From Nymphaea colorata (taxonomy: Eukaryota > Streptophyta > Magnoliopsida > Nymphaeales > Nymphaeaceae), in contig NW_022204896.1 in the NCBI RefSeq assembly GCF_008831285.2, positions 1 through 33,038 of the forward strand: 33,038 nucleotides of DNA, given 5' to 3'. The position numbers and the translations under genes are program-made. The notes beneath the pieces were generated by a model. It was not told where the DNA came from. It searched no databases and saw nothing but the letters and a program-made list of their open reading frames with translations. This document shows positions 31,361 through 33,038 of the stretch, one piece after another. The first letter of the stretch is position 1, and each line of letters begins with the position of its first letter.

Positions 31361-33038
31361 AAACTTGAACCTATTGAACCTGTCAATCAATCTAGTCATG
31401 GACCAAATACTCTTTTACTAAACCCTACATACCTTTGACTAAGCTTAGTCAAAACACAATCCAAATTGGAATTAGCAAAAAACATAATTGAATGTTGTCA
31501 AGTGTCAAAATCATCAAACTGCATTGGATTTAGTTGAAGTCAAAGCATGAATTGGACATTGACCATGATCAAACCATCACATCAATTCAATTTTATGACA
31601 AAATTGTCTCTATGAATCAAGCTCAAATGATAAAGTCCTAATTTACGGTTTTAAGCAAATCAATTACGTGTTTGAACTTGTAAGTCATACGATTCTATAC
31701 AATCATACAATCTCAATTAGGGTTTTGACCAAGGTAAACCCATTTTCACTCAAATTTGGATAAAGATGTCTTTTATAATTCAATTTGACATAATCAATTT
31801 AAAAATGAATTGAATTGTTGAATTTGTAGACAAGGGAAGTCTACAATTCAATGCAATTTAAATATACGTCTCTAGGTCAAAGCCTAGCAGACCCAAGTCA
31901 AACTGGAACACACCCAAGAGAGAGTGTGTTCAAAGTCAAAGTGAAAGCTTTTCTCGTCAAAGTTTTAATTATAATTTGAAACTATGTTTAAACCCAAAGT
32001 TTTAAATTAAAATCACAATTTTGTTTGGTGAAAGTCATGTTAGACTTGACCTAAACCAAACCTACCTAGCTCATGCATGTGGACTAGGTGAGACCATTAT
32101 CGAAATAAAAAAAAGTACTAAAATTTCTTGGGAATTAACATGGGAGATGTGGCAGCCACAATCACCCAAGTAGTGATGACAATCTTTCCACCTAGGCGAC
32201 CAACCATTGGTTGGTCCATGCCACCTCACAAGGGTGGACCAGCCCAAAGATGTCACACCAAAAGAATGTCTCCCAAGGAGGGGGATTTTCTTTTCAAAAA
32301 CTTTTGAAAAAAGCAAAAAAAAAAGAAAAGAGGGGGTGTAACCCATCCTTGCTCCTCCATTGTAGGCAAATCAAAGTCAAAATGAAAAAGAAGAAGAAAA
32401 ATCCTTTTTAACCCCCTTGAGGTCCCGGGGGGGGGGGGGGGGGAGGTGATTTTCTTTTTATAATACTAGTGCTCTCTCCTTCCCTTCCCCCTTCGTCGCA
32501 GCCAAGAGGAGGAAGAAGAAGAAGGAGCCAATGAGAGGAGGAGCTGCCATCATCCAACCTCTCTCTCTCTCATTTTCCCATTTGATTGCTCCTAGTCTTG
32601 CTAATTTAGTGTACTTCATTGGACTCTTGCTTAGGATTTCTAGTACAAGGAAATCATCTTTGTACCCCTTTTTAAGGAAGAAGACCTTCTTCTTCTAACT
32701 TTGCTAAACTCGAATCTAAGCTTTGATTTGTACTTAGGATTGCTTAGATTTAGAGAACTAGAAAAGAGAAGTTCCAAACACCAAAGCCAACCACAAGTAG
32801 GGGTGATTATGGGAGGGTTTCATTTTAAGTTCTTATTCATGGCTGGGAATAATGTACTGTTAAGGTGTGCTACGTTCCAATGTACATTTTCATGCATTTT
32901 TCATGTATCAATCAGGTTTATAAAAAAAGAACCCATGGATCTATCTTCTAAAAGGGCCCCAAGGCCCCGCTCCTTTCAAAAATAGCTTGCCTAAACCCAT
33001 TTTCAACTCCTCACCATGAGAGGATTCTACAGTGAGAG
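31361..33038. other. Retroelement-LTR-like sequence, unproven
   Basis: Starts with a CAAAGTCAAA-rich low-complexity tract (31430-32080). It continues with a 19-base near-palindrome (GACCAACCA-T-TGGTTGGTC, 32198-32216), a G17 run (32427-32443) and a TATAATA motif (32459-32465), followed by a CTCTCTCCTTCCC leader. This order of GC feature, TATA and CT-rich leader parallels 17263-17600 in the older LTR. The ends lie outside the window or were not recognised. Confidence 0.35.
32427..32443. repeat. G17 homopolymer
   Basis: An uninterrupted run of 17 G about 15 bp upstream of a TATA-like motif. Confidence 0.9.

Noticed and set aside
1-33038. Possible CRISPR array, bacterial-type operon, tRNA or rRNA
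   Set aside because: No regularly spaced identical repeats with unique spacers, no ribosome-binding-site gene strings and no tRNA or rRNA core motif seen. All coding remnants are plant or plant transposon families.

Overview
This is plant nuclear DNA. It is AT-rich, its coding remnants are separated by long non-coding stretches, and it is full of transposon debris. The families seen (L-type lectin receptor kinase, hAT transposase, Ty1/copia with an initiator-tRNA-Met primer site, leucine-rich-repeat remnants) point to an angiosperm. I cannot name the species. I found no intact cellular gene, rRNA, tRNA or CRISPR array. The window is a gene and transposon graveyard with some recent insertions, and I do not see a new functional system in it.

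Left part (1-10.4 kb). A broken, intronless L-type lectin receptor kinase lies on the minus strand (1983-4021), with a ~130-bp tandem duplication in its lectin domain. About 100 bp upstream of its start codon sits a GC-rich hAT-type transposon end (from ~4123). Next comes a decayed hAT transposase (5071-6350, minus), then three short LRR-coding fragments (6.8, 7.7 and 9.65-9.9 kb, minus). This looks like an old receptor-kinase neighbourhood broken up by transposons.

Middle part (10.4-22.3 kb). A 59-bp tandem repeat and a skewed low-complexity stretch precede the end of an LTR at ~14764. A tRNA-Arg-like primer site, one gag-like frame with three in-frame stops (15556-16419) and a polypurine tract follow. 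A probable second LTR then runs from 16722 to ~22286. The LTR ends match well, but a ~50-bp segment is inverted between them. Inside the second LTR is a young minus-strand Ty1/copia deletion derivative (18482-20996). It has near-identical LTRs, an exact 5-bp target duplication (ATATG), a primer site, a polypurine tract and a reverse transcriptase/RNase H frame with two in-frame stops.

Right part (22.3-33 kb). A low-complexity GT-rich stretch is interrupted by a 216-bp hAT-type MITE (23047-23262). A complete 1014-bp non-autonomous hAT-like element (25985-26998) has a perfect 8-bp target duplication. Its left end is colinear with the GC-rich end at 4123, so the two belong to one family. At 29775-29992 there are two exons of a J-domain (DnaJ) gene with good splice signals, but with an internal stop and a damaged HPD motif. 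The last 1.7 kb looks like part of another retroelement LTR but could not be proved.
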